Source: an uncultured Verrucomicrobiota bacterium (lineage in GTDB: Bacteria; Verrucomicrobiota; Kiritimatiellia; CAIVKH01). Taken from it: DNA of 64,000 nucleotides. The stretch lies in the NCBI GenBank assembly GCA_937873455.1, contig CALMYG010000176.1, positions 1 through 64,000 on the forward strand, written 5' to 3'. This document shows positions 27,501-35,402 of this stretch, one piece after another (the first letter of the stretch is position 1; each line of letters begins with the position of its first letter). The notes below the pieces were generated by a model, which was not told the origin of the DNA, searched no databases, and saw only the letters and a program-made list of their open reading frames with translations. Both the position numbers and the translations under genes were made by a program.

Positions 27501-29633
27501 CGGAATAGATGCCGCCGAAAGGCGGGTTAAGACCTATTCGACAACCAGGTTGGACGCTTCGGGCTGGCGGTCGGAATAGATGCCGCCGAAAGGCGGGTTA
27601 AGACAGTTACGATTACGTATGGCAACGCCGAGCCAATATGTCGGAATAGATGCCGCCGAAAGGCGGGTTAAGACAGGCAGAACCCTTTTTCGACAACCGT
27701 TTGTTTCACGGTCGGAATAGATGCCGCCGAAAGGCGGGTTAAGACATCCAGCCGGAGACGGAGCCACGGGGTGCCGTCGTCGTCGGAATAGATGCCGCCG
27801 AAAGGCGGGTTAAGACAACGCAAACTGCGCGCCGGGGCAGAAGCCCTTCTCGTCGGAATAGATGCCGCCGAAAGGCGGGTTAAGACAACACGCGCTACCA
27901 TGGCGTGCTCCTTTCGGGTGTCGGTCGGAATAGATGCCGCCGAAAGGCGGGTTAAGACATAGCAAATAGTGTCACTACCAACACCAGCACCACAGTCGGA
28001 ATAGATGCCGCCGAAAGGCGGGTTAAGACAACAGCAACCGCACGCCCCGCCTGCACTGTCAGCGGTCGGAATAGATGCCGCCGAAAGGCGGGTTAAGACA
28101 TGTTCCAGCTTGCATCATGACGTTTTCAGTGGTGACGTCGGAATAGATGCCGCCGAAAGGCGGGTTAAGACACTGCCGGAAACCGCCCTTCGGCGGCTTC
28201 CGCGCGGTCGGAATAGATGCCGCCGAAAGGCGGGTTAAGACACCCCCTTGACTGGCGTATTGATTTTGATACCTTGTCGGAATAGATGCCGCCGAAAGGC
28301 GGGTTAAGACATGCAAAACCCCCGGCAAGCACCAGGGGTCCTAATGTCGGAATAGATGCCGCCGAAAGGCGGGTTAAGACATTGTCTGCGGATTTGCATT
28401 CTGTCTCCTGTGTGTCGGAATAGATGCCGCCGAAAGGCGGGTTAAGACACCCCGATTACGATGTCGACCTCGTCAAGTCTCCAGTCGGAATAGATGCCGC
28501 CGAAAGGCGGGTTAAGACATCTCTGCGCGGCTTTCTATGGGAAATATTCCCGCTGTCGGAATAGATGCCGCCGAAAGGCGGGTTAAGACACCACGTCGAG
28601 CGCCACGCTTCCCTTGCGGGTAAGTCGGAATAGATGCCGCCGAAAGGCGGGTTAAGACATTTCGCTCGGGTCGAGGCGCAGGCGCAACCAGGGCGTCGGA
28701 ATAGATGCCGCCGAAAGGCGGGTTAAGACATCACATTCAAACATTCAACATAAAAAATTCTATTTGTCTGAATAGATGCCGCCGAAAGGCGGGTTAAGAC
28801 ACAGCAACCTCTGTATAAAATGCTAGAATCTTGAAAGTCGGAATAGATGCCGCCGAAAGGCGGGTTAAGACACGACATTTTATACTCCATGTTTCCTGCA
28901 TAACGTCAGTCGGAATAGATGCCGCCGAAAGGCGGGTTAAGACATCGCCGGACTTGAAAATGGCCTCGCGTTGCTCTGGTCGGAATAGATGCCGCCGAAA
29001 GGCGGGTTAAGACACAACGTTGCCGTTTCCAGCCCACAGCTCGCCACGTGTCGGAATAGATGCCGCCGAAAGGCGGGTTAAGACATTTCTTTGTCTCCAG
29101 CTATCCAGTGGCTTGATGTCGGAATAGATGCCGCCGAAAGGCGGGTTAAGACACTTTATGCCACACGCTGGACACCCCTTCGGGCGTGTCGGAATAGATG
29201 CCGCCGAAAGGCGGGTTAAGACACCTGCTTCAATGCCTTTTTCTTGAACTCGGCCTCGATGTCGGAATAGATGCCGCCGAAAGGCGGGTTAAGACACACG
29301 CCGTTCCACTTGAGCGTCTCTTCGGTGATCGTCGGAATAGATGCCGCCGAAAGGCGGGTTAAGACATATCACTCAAGTCAATTTCAGTGTCAGACAATTC
29401 GTCGGAATAGATGCCGCCGAAAGGCGGGTTAAGACATTCATACCTGGCTGGCCTGACGGCCGGCTCACTGGTCGGAATAGATGCCGCCGAAAGGCGGGTT
29501 AAGACACGACGCTGCGAACGCCTCCGGGCCAAGCTCTTCGGGTCGGAATAGATGCCGCCGAAAGGCGGGTTAAGACACGTCCCGGGGGTGCAGCCGACGA
29601 GGGCTGCACAAAAGTCGGAATAGATGCCGCCGA
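24558..29633 (+). CRISPR. CRISPR array, about 72 intact repeats plus one truncated
   Basis: Repeats of 35 bases begin GTCGGAATAG, contain the hairpin CCGCC-GAAA-GGCGG and end GTTAAGAC; an A nearly always follows, so the unit may be 36. Spacers are mostly 33-38 bases. On the plus strand Cas6 cleavage at the 3' foot of the stem would leave an 8-base 5' handle (GTTAAGAC), as expected for type III crRNA, so I orient the array rightward. The last unit at 29614-29633 keeps only the first 20 bases. Two internal repeats carry point changes: G to A in the stem near 26265, and GTCTG for GTCGG near 28765. Several spacers overlap or resemble each other, which shows repeated sampling of related targets. 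Confidence 0.98.
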
Positions 29634-29988
29634 TCCGCCTTCGCAGGGCCGACGGCGGACAAGTAGGTGTTGATCGGTGTGTACAAGTATGCGTAAGAAA
29701 AGAGATTCAATGCGTACTCGTACACGCGAACCTCACCGGCGAGGTTAAGCGGGTCGGGTAAGAGTAGCCGATGAAGGGTAGCGGTTAAGAGGCTCATGCC
29801 GCACCTTGATTGAAACGGTTGTTGGCTTCTGCCCTGAGATTGGCTGCGACATGACCCGAAAGCAAAGAATGCCGCCATGCATCAAGGTGACACAGGCATC
29901 CTTGCCTGTGGGTGAATGCGTGAGAAACCGGTGTGGTTAAGGACACGTCACGGAAAATCGCCAATCTGAATAACGGCGGGAAGCGGCG
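29634..29988. other. Intergenic region after the array; possible gene remnant and REP-like hairpin
   Basis: These 355 bases hold no convincing intact gene. A leftward frame from an ATG at 29796 (MSLLTATLHRLLL...), preceded by AAGGTG, runs through the degenerate last repeat to a stop at 29570. It may be a truncated gene end or chance. A perfect 8-bp palindrome, CACAGGCA-TCCT-TGCCTGTG, lies at 29891-29910 and looks like a REP-type element or a hairpin terminator without a T-run. I see no promoter signal of the island type here. Confidence 0.35.
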
Positions 29989-30186
29989 TCACCTTTTCCC
30001 GGCCCGCCTGGCCCGGCGCTTGTGGCGGAGATAGAGCATCATGACCACCAGCAACAACGTCCATCCGGTGATGGTTACAACATCTGCTCCGCCACACCAT
30101 TCATGAACGGGCTTGTTAATCCATGACCAGATGAGCCTGGGCAGCGAAATAACCTCGACCGGAATCATGGCGGAAAACGTGTTCAT
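29989..30186 (-). CDS. Single-pass micro membrane protein
   Basis: A 65-residue protein with an amphipathic N-terminus, one TM helix (VVTITGWTLLLVVMMLYL) and a basic tail (RHKRRARRAGKR), so the C-terminus is probably cytoplasmic. No family recognised. An island promoter signal ends seven bases before its ATG, which strongly supports this small gene being real. It is divergent from another micro-protein gene at 30294. Confidence 0.6.
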   Translation of the reverse strand: MNTFSAMIPVEVISLPRLIWSWINKPVHEWCGGADVVTITGWTLLLVVMMLYLRHKRRARRAGKR

Positions 30187-30193
30187 TACCGAA

Positions 30194-30222
30194 AAGAAGG
30201 CGGGCGCACTTCCATTTTCCGG
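30194..30222 (-). promoter_or_regulatory. Island promoter signal before the 29989-30186 gene
   Basis: Coding strand: CCGGAAAA-N13-GCCTTCTT, then seven bases to the ATG. It forms a divergent pair with the signal at 30259-30287. Confidence 0.55.
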
Positions 30223-30258
30223 CCCATTGTACCGCGATTGAAATTTTCACGGGTTTGA

Positions 30259-30287
30259 CCGGAAAACTCCAGCCCGCTCATCTTCTT
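30259..30287 (+). promoter_or_regulatory. Island promoter signal before the 30294-30434 gene
   Basis: Plus strand: CCGGAAAA-N13-ATCTTCTT, then six bases to the ATG at 30294. Divergent with the previous signal, 36 bases apart. Confidence 0.55.
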
Positions 30288-30293
30288 CATGGC

Positions 30294-30434
30294 ATGAACC
30301 CATATGAAAAAACAAAAAACCGAAAAACCAAATCGACCGTTGATCTTCTGTCCGGCCTCACCGCGCTTTTCATTATATACGTCCTGCCCTGGATCTTCAT
30401 TGTTCTCGTGATCAGCTCGTTGTTCGGCCAATAA
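30294..30434 (+). CDS. 46-residue micro membrane protein
   Basis: A short gene (MNPYEKTKNRKTKST...) with a basic N-terminus and a strong hydrophobic segment TALFIIYVLPWIFIVLVIS ending SLFGQ. It is too short for ordinary gene finding, but the promoter signal six bases upstream and the TM-protein character match the other micro-proteins of this island. Function unknown. Confidence 0.5.
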   Translation: MNPYEKTKNRKTKSTVDLLSGLTALFIIYVLPWIFIVLVISSLFGQ

Positions 30435-30536
30435 GGCGCGTGCGCATTTCCCGCTCGATAGTCACGAACAAACGCTAGGAGCCTTCCCGACCAACGCCTT
30501 GAGATCGCCCTGCTCCACCTTGGCGTTCACCGGATT

Positions 30537-30648
30537 AGAACCTATCTCAACACGCGGGCTTAGGGCAGCCCGGCGCCCGCCAACTTTGAATAATCGAGCA
30601 TTGGGGAGTTGTTCACCGCGCCGCCACTTAGATTATGAGACAGGTTCT
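30537..30648. mobile_element. Possible MITE or IS remnant
   Basis: The sequences AGAACCTATCTCA at 30537-30549 and TGAGACAGGTTCT at 30636-30648 form inverted ends matching at 12 of 13 positions around about 86 bases without coding capacity. Such ends resemble those of IS5/IS4-type elements. I see no clear target-site duplication, so a chance inverted repeat is possible. Confidence 0.35.
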
Positions 30649-30660
30649 GGTCATCTGCAT

Positions 30661-33540
30661 TTACGCCCGTATAACCCAACCTGCGCCCTCCGCATCCGGC
30701 GGTGCGCGCTCGACCCGGCCGAGCGGGGTTTCCGGACCCGCCTGATCAAGCGCGGACTGAATCTCCCGCGACAAGGAAATCATTTTTTTGCGGGTCTCCC
30801 GGTATTCCGCCAGCAAGGACAATATATCAGGCGTTCCGGAAGCAACCGGAAATTGGGTACTGGCATGTTGCGCCGTGGAACGGGCCGCACCAGGCAGATC
30901 AGGGGTTTGAGGAGAATTTTCCGCGGCGGGGGTACTGCCGGCCTGAGATGACTTCGTGGTCATTGGCTTCGCTTTCGTGGACGGCATGGTCATCGCCTGC
31001 AGATGTCTCAAGGGGTGTGCGTAATCCCCTTTCCTATTCTTGAACCGGCAATGACAGCCAACTTGTTCGCAAAAGTCGCCGAGCACTTCCTTGATGGTGC
31101 CGCAGGCCATGGGCTTGACTCCGGGCCGACCGAGAAAAGCATTGGTTTTTTTGCGGTCATAATTGTCGCAGTTTTTCATGACGGCATGGATGGCATCGGT
31201 CCCCACCGGCCCCAGCGGCTCAAGGATACCCCGCAGAACCATCCGCTCGCCATGGGCCAGTTGATGTTCGGTGCGGGCTTTGTGGATGAGCGCCTCCAAT
31301 ACCGGGCAACGACGTCGGAGCAGGACCATGGTTTCGGCCTCGATCGCGCTAACCGTCTTTTTACTCTCCGGCTCCGCGGGCATGTCCGCCGTAGCTCTCT
31401 CATGATGAACGGAGGAGGAAGCGTCGCCCTCCTGCGGCTGGCAAGAGGCGGCACCCGTGCTCGATCCGCGTTGATATTTCGTCCATGTGGCGATCGCGTC
31501 CTTGAGCACACGCGCCCGGTTGAGCAGGGTGAAATCCAGGATATCCGGGCCGGCATGTTCCCATGCATCCCCCTCCGGAGTGATCCAGGCCGTTCGCTCC
31601 CCGGTGAGTTTGTGCACACCGAGGGGAAGACGAATGTGGGTCTGGAGTCCCTCCGGCGGCCGGGTATCGCTGGCCGGGAAAAGCTCCCGGTGGCTGTCGT
31701 CCGGGGCGGGACCGGAAATGCGCGCCAACTCGACCAGAAATCTCCGCATAAGAGCAGCTTCCACCGGCTGATGCAGGAAAAACCATACATGAAACCCCTT
31801 GTAGCCGGAGGATTCGATGACACTTCGGACTCCGGCCTGCCGGGCCCGCTGGGCAATGGCCACGGCATCGCGGAGCAAGCGTCCGGTGCGGGTGGTGCGC
31901 TCGGACTTCGAAAGATTTTCGATCACCCGCCGGGAAATGTCGATGTCAATCACACCGAACCGGACGAGGTCGCCCTTGTGATAAACCGGCACGGCGAGGG
32001 TGCGGCGTCCCTGCCAGTGATGCTCAAGAAGCTGGGGGGTTAGCTTGTTTGCATGAGGGCGGTAACCCATGCGCCCAAGACGGTCGAGGCAAGCCATTGT
32101 AATCGATCCTTCCCCTCCAGCGAACACATCCATCCAGAGATCCACGGTGCGGCATCCGTGGGATACCGGAGTGGAAGGCGCCAGTGGACGCGGAGTGGCC
32201 TCGCCTATCGCCTTGCGACAGGCCGATGCCGCCCCATGCAAACCAATGGTATCGTAACGCCCGGCCAGCCGTTTGAGTTGATCGCGATAGGCATCGCCAT
32301 CAAAGTCGACGTCCTCGGCGACCAGGCTGCGCCGCAAGTCCCGCAGGGAGACATCGTCGCCGAATGAATCGCGTTTTTTATTCATGCTGACATCAAGGCG
32401 GCCAACTTCCGGTTCCGGCTCATCTTCCCGCATCTGTTCCGGCAACGGTGCGGGTATCCCCTCGGCATTGCCGCGCCGCACATCCGCGCGGTGACCAGTG
32501 CGACTTGTGTTGTCCGCGACCGGCTCGCCGTGCTCAAAATAATTATTCCAACCCCGGACAATCGATTCCCTCCTGCGCCGGTATTCCTCTGAATCCTCAT
32601 CCGCACAGGGACCTTCATCCAGTTTTTCGCGCAACCGCTCGCGGGCCTCCTGGCCGGCGGAATGGCCGGCTGGTGTAAAGACAAAACCGAGGAAAAGAAA
32701 GCCGTCCTCGATCCGGTACACCCTGGTTTTGCTGACCGAGAGGGTGAGTTGAACCTGCTGGAGCAAATCTTCAAGTCGGCGCATCGCCCCGGAAGCCTCG
32801 TCGGCCGAAGGGCAAAATATGACCAGATCATCCGCATACCGGATAAAGTGGGAATGGTCGGTGGCCAGCGCCTTGTCGACCGGGTCGAGGTAGAGGTTGG
32901 CCAATACCGGGGAAAGCGGTGAACCCTGGGGCACGCCCATGGTGCCGGGGATATTGGAAACACCATCAAAACGGGGAGCCCGGACCAGCTTCATGATCAG
33001 GCCCAGAAGTCCGGCGTCGACACCGGCTTGTTTGAGTAGATCGGCCAACACGTCGTGGTCCATCCGGTCGAAGAATTCTGCAATGTCGGCCCGTAGCACA
33101 TGGGAAAACTTCCGACAAGCTTGCTGGGCGGCGGAGACGGCCTTGAGCGCGCCTTTGCGAAAACGGTAGGCATAACTTTGCAGGGTAAACCCGGCATCCA
33201 GCCGTTCATTCAAGACTTGGGCAATCGCCCGGGCGAGAATGCGGTCCCGGATGGATGCGATGGTCAGTTCACGTTGGCCGCCGTGGGCCTTTTCACGCTG
33301 GAAAACCATCAGGGGTGCGGGCCGGTATACGCCCTCGCGAACATCACGTTGCAACCCGGTCAACTCCTCGCGGCACCGCCGGGCATAATCCTCAACGGTC
33401 ACATGATCCAACCCCGGCCCCCCGTTATTGCGCGCCACCGACTCCCAAGCCCGGTAGATATTTTGCTCGGAGAGGATGTCGGACAAAGCAAATGCCCTAT
33501 CTTTATGAACCGAATTCGAAGCATGACTGGTGATTGCCAT
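30661..33540 (-). CDS. Reverse transcriptase-primase/polymerase (CAPP) fusion
   Basis: A 959-residue fusion. Residues 1-345 are a group-II-intron-like reverse transcriptase: catalytic Asp152 in RADIAEFFD, VPQGSPLSPVLANLYL near 203, and YADD at 235-238. After a linker, residues 460-690 form an archaeo-eukaryotic primase domain with motif I VIDIDI (Asp532, Asp534) and motif II SSGYKGFHVWFFL (577-589). A C-terminal helical domain carries spaced cysteines (CPVLEAL, ACGTIKE, CEQVGCHC), as in Fe-S-binding primase large-subunit domains. No maturase or endonuclease domain is present, so it is not an intron. RT-CAPP fusions are known beside cas1-cas2 of type III systems and are implicated in spacer acquisition from RNA. 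The start is the ATG 18 bases after a promoter signal. Confidence 0.85.
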   Translation of the reverse strand: MAITSHASNSVHKDRAFALSDILSEQNIYRAWESVARNNGGPGLDHVTVEDYARRCREELTGLQRDVREGVYRPAPLMVFQREKAHGGQRELTIASIRDRILARAIAQVLNERLDAGFTLQSYAYRFRKGALKAVSAAQQACRKFSHVLRADIAEFFDRMDHDVLADLLKQAGVDAGLLGLIMKLVRAPRFDGVSNIPGTMGVPQGSPLSPVLANLYLDPVDKALATDHSHFIRYADDLVIFCPSADEASGAMRRLEDLLQQVQLTLSVSKTRVYRIEDGFLFLGFVFTPAGHSAGQEARERLREKLDEGPCADEDSEEYRRRRESIVRGWNNYFEHGEPVADNTSRTGHRADVRRGNAEGIPAPLPEQMREDEPEPEVGRLDVSMNKKRDSFGDDVSLRDLRRSLVAEDVDFDGDAYRDQLKRLAGRYDTIGLHGAASACRKAIGEATPRPLAPSTPVSHGCRTVDLWMDVFAGGEGSITMACLDRLGRMGYRPHANKLTPQLLEHHWQGRRTLAVPVYHKGDLVRFGVIDIDISRRVIENLSKSERTTRTGRLLRDAVAIAQRARQAGVRSVIESSGYKGFHVWFFLHQPVEAALMRRFLVELARISGPAPDDSHRELFPASDTRPPEGLQTHIRLPLGVHKLTGERTAWITPEGDAWEHAGPDILDFTLLNRARVLKDAIATWTKYQRGSSTGAASCQPQEGDASSSVHHERATADMPAEPESKKTVSAIEAETMVLLRRRCPVLEALIHKARTEHQLAHGERMVLRGILEPLGPVGTDAIHAVMKNCDNYDRKKTNAFLGRPGVKPMACGTIKEVLGDFCEQVGCHCRFKNRKGDYAHPLRHLQAMTMPSTKAKPMTTKSSQAGSTPAAENSPQTPDLPGAARSTAQHASTQFPVASGTPDILSLLAEYRETRKKMISLSREIQSALDQAGPETPLGRVERAPPDAEGAGWVIRA

Positions 33541-33558
33541 AACGTGATTCCTATAAAT

Positions 33559-33586
33559 AAGAAGACGAAACACAGGTAATTTCCGG
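33559..33586 (-). promoter_or_regulatory. Island promoter signal before the RT-primase gene
   Basis: Coding strand: CCGGAAAT-N12-GTCTTCTT, then ATTTATAGG and the ATG 18 bases on. The spacer is one base shorter than in the other twelve copies. Confidence 0.55.
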
Positions 33587-33721
33587 TTGAACATCAGCGA
33601 ATGTTCTGAGCCGACAAATTGATGGTTGAATTGATGGTTGAATTCACTTGCCAACAAATGACAAGTTGTTTTCTATTGTAGTGCTCTTGGCGCCATGAAG
33701 ATTTGACGAATTCATCCATCA

Positions 33722-34249
33722 ATGAATTTTCTCCCTCACAATCAAGGCATTTCCCCAAAAGACCCGCTTGCCCGCCTGCGATCCCGTTTCCAACATTCGC
33801 CGAATGAGCGTGACCGGTCACCCTGTGTCGAGCCGGATGTATTCGGGGATATTTACTGGGTGGCACGGGATGCCTGGACGGGATGCGGGGGTTTGGGCGA
33901 TGATCCGGAAAAACCTTTCAGACCGGGTCTGGTTACGGCGCTTTGTCCCGACCCGATGAAGCCCATGGAAATGGCTCCCGGATCAAGAACCAGAGATAAC
34001 CGAAATATTAAAGGGTTTCCTGCCCAGCTTTTTCGTCCGGAAAGTTCCGTCGACTGGGTCATTGATGCCGACCGCCGCGCAAAACGGCAGTTTTTCATCC
34101 TGTATTACTACCGCCCGGTAGCTCGAGGACACATTGATTTGTTGATGGGGCGAATTTCTGAACTCGATCGCAAACGCCTAGCTATTGAGATGGATGCCGC
34201 GCGCATGATCGCCGACATGGTGCGAGAGGCCGAGAATGACGATGAATAG
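33722..34249 (+). CDS. MazF/PemK-fold-like protein
   Basis: A 175-residue protein. FGDIYWVARDAW near residue 41, RPGLVTALCPDP near 66, FPAQLF, and a C-terminal GHIDLLMGRISELDRKRL follow the order of MazF/PemK ribonucleases (GDI-W, RP-LV, then a G-L/S-helix end). The similarity is by eye and modest, so activity is uncertain. It opens a four-gene run, all coupled by short overlaps, with the sigma-like, MazF-like and CARF-Lon genes. No island promoter signal lies upstream; a tandem 12-base repeat at 33619-33643 does. Confidence 0.5.
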   Translation: MNFLPHNQGISPKDPLARLRSRFQHSPNERDRSPCVEPDVFGDIYWVARDAWTGCGGLGDDPEKPFRPGLVTALCPDPMKPMEMAPGSRTRDNRNIKGFPAQLFRPESSVDWVIDADRRAKRQFFILYYYRPVARGHIDLLMGRISELDRKRLAIEMDAARMIADMVREAENDDE

Positions 34250-35402
34250 CCCGTGCGAAGCAACCCCGCCCCCATCACCCATCATCGAGGTGCTGCGGCG
34301 AATCACGGATAGAAAGGAAATTTCCGATAGCGACGCCAATCTTTTACTGGATCGGGTGTTTGGATCAGTCATCTCGCGTCGTTGGAATTGGATCAAGAGC
34401 AGCCTCCAACTTGGCGCACGTTCCCCGGATGACACATCGAGCGTGACTCAAACCATTAATCAGGTGATCCGCAATGAAGGAATCCTGATCATATGGGAGG
34501 CGCTCTCGTCGAGCCATGCATGGGAAAAAGCACTGGCCGCGGCCATGAGCCCTGGCGTGGGCAATCCGGAAGCCGCTGCGGCCATGTATCTGAAAACTTG
34601 CGCGGATCGCGCACTCCTTAAGAAACTAGGCGAGACCAACAACTTGATGGGCGAGGTGCGTCGCAGAGTACGCGAGGCGCTGATCAATGCTTGCTTCACT
34701 GGTTCTGGCGGGAAATCAATTTCGATGCGATTTTATTCGCCGCCAAACGCATACTTGCCATTTCGCAACCTTACGGTGGAAGAACTTTGCCGGGGTATTC
34801 GATTTGCGCCGCCAGAAGGTTCATCAAGCGACATAGAATGTCCCCTGCCAACCAGCAGCCAAATTGCCGATCATATCCTGATGATCATGGAACATCACAA
34901 AACATGCCTTACACTTGATGTGATTGTTGAGATTGTGGTTTCCGGATTCGGCCTGCAGGCAATCAGCGGAAAGTCCACCGTTGAATTGTCGACGCCCCCC
35001 GAGTATCCGGTGGCTGTTCAGGCCTTTGTAAATGACCTGCAGGCAGAACTCGAATCGTTGGATGAGACTCCCATTGCTTTTCCGCCCGACCGGAAACAAT
35101 ACGCAGCCACATTCGCCGAGTTCCTTCTTTGGCAGTCACTTCCCGACTCTACATCACTTTCCGGCCTTTATGGTTATGAATCTTATAGTGCTTATTCCGG
35201 TATGGCTAAATCCACAGTGGAAGGTAGAGTGAAAACCAAGTTAATCCCTCTTATCGCGTCTATTGCCCAACGGTATGGGTTAGATCAACCCGAGTGTCGG
35301 CACGCCCGCGCAGAGGCATGGGAAATACTGCGTGGTCGTTTTTTAAAATTTAAACCGGAATTTGTCGCCTACACCCCCTCCTTAATGGTTGAACCGCCAT
35401 GA
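34236..35402 (+). CDS. Divergent sigma-factor-like protein (candidate CalpS-type)
   Basis: A 388-residue all-helical, probably cytosolic protein with no firm family. The section at 85-150, with MYLKTCADRALLKKL and GEVRRRVREAL, resembles sigma region 2 helices. The section at 318-345 (YSGMAKSTVEGRVKTKL) reads like a helix-turn-helix similar to sigma region 4. The middle 170-300 is unrecognised. Known Calp systems place a sigma factor beside a MazF-like anti-sigma and a Lon protease, and the same neighbours occur here. The assignment leans on this context. It overlaps the MazF-like gene by 14 bases and the next gene by ATGA. Confidence 0.35.
   Translation: MTMNSPCEATPPPSPIIEVLRRITDRKEISDSDANLLLDRVFGSVISRRWNWIKSSLQLGARSPDDTSSVTQTINQVIRNEGILIIWEALSSSHAWEKALAAAMSPGVGNPEAAAAMYLKTCADRALLKKLGETNNLMGEVRRRVREALINACFTGSGGKSISMRFYSPPNAYLPFRNLTVEELCRGIRFAPPEGSSSDIECPLPTSSQIADHILMIMEHHKTCLTLDVIVEIVVSGFGLQAISGKSTVELSTPPEYPVAVQAFVNDLQAELESLDETPIAFPPDRKQYAATFAEFLLWQSLPDSTSLSGLYGYESYSAYSGMAKSTVEGRVKTKLIPLIASIAQRYGLDQPECRHARAEAWEILRGRFLKFKPEFVAYTPSLMVEPP

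Noticed and set aside
24753..28328. Many repetitive small reading frames on both strands across the array
   Set aside because: They are translations of the CRISPR repeat (for example RLSAASIPT or PPFGGIYSD every 24 residues) and not proteins.
24558..29633. Leftward orientation of the array with an ATTCCGAC handle
   Set aside because: The handle resembles known ATTGCGAC handles, but the stem would then lie five bases away from it and the degenerate repeat would be leader-proximal. The rightward reading gives an 8-base handle directly after the stem, an intact first repeat next to cas1 and a degenerate last repeat.
24319..29633. tRNA or rRNA genes
   Set aside because: I saw no cloverleaf with TTC-arm and CCA-type end here or elsewhere in the window, but this was by eye and not a covariance search.
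30661..33540. Group II intron carrying the RT
   Set aside because: No maturase or endonuclease domain follows the RT, a primase does. I see no domain V/VI-like RNA structure or intron boundary.
35082..35132. Further island-motif-like match CCGGAAAC ... CTTCTT inside the sigma-like gene
   Set aside because: The spacing between the halves is about twice 13 bases and no gene start follows, so it is a chance match.
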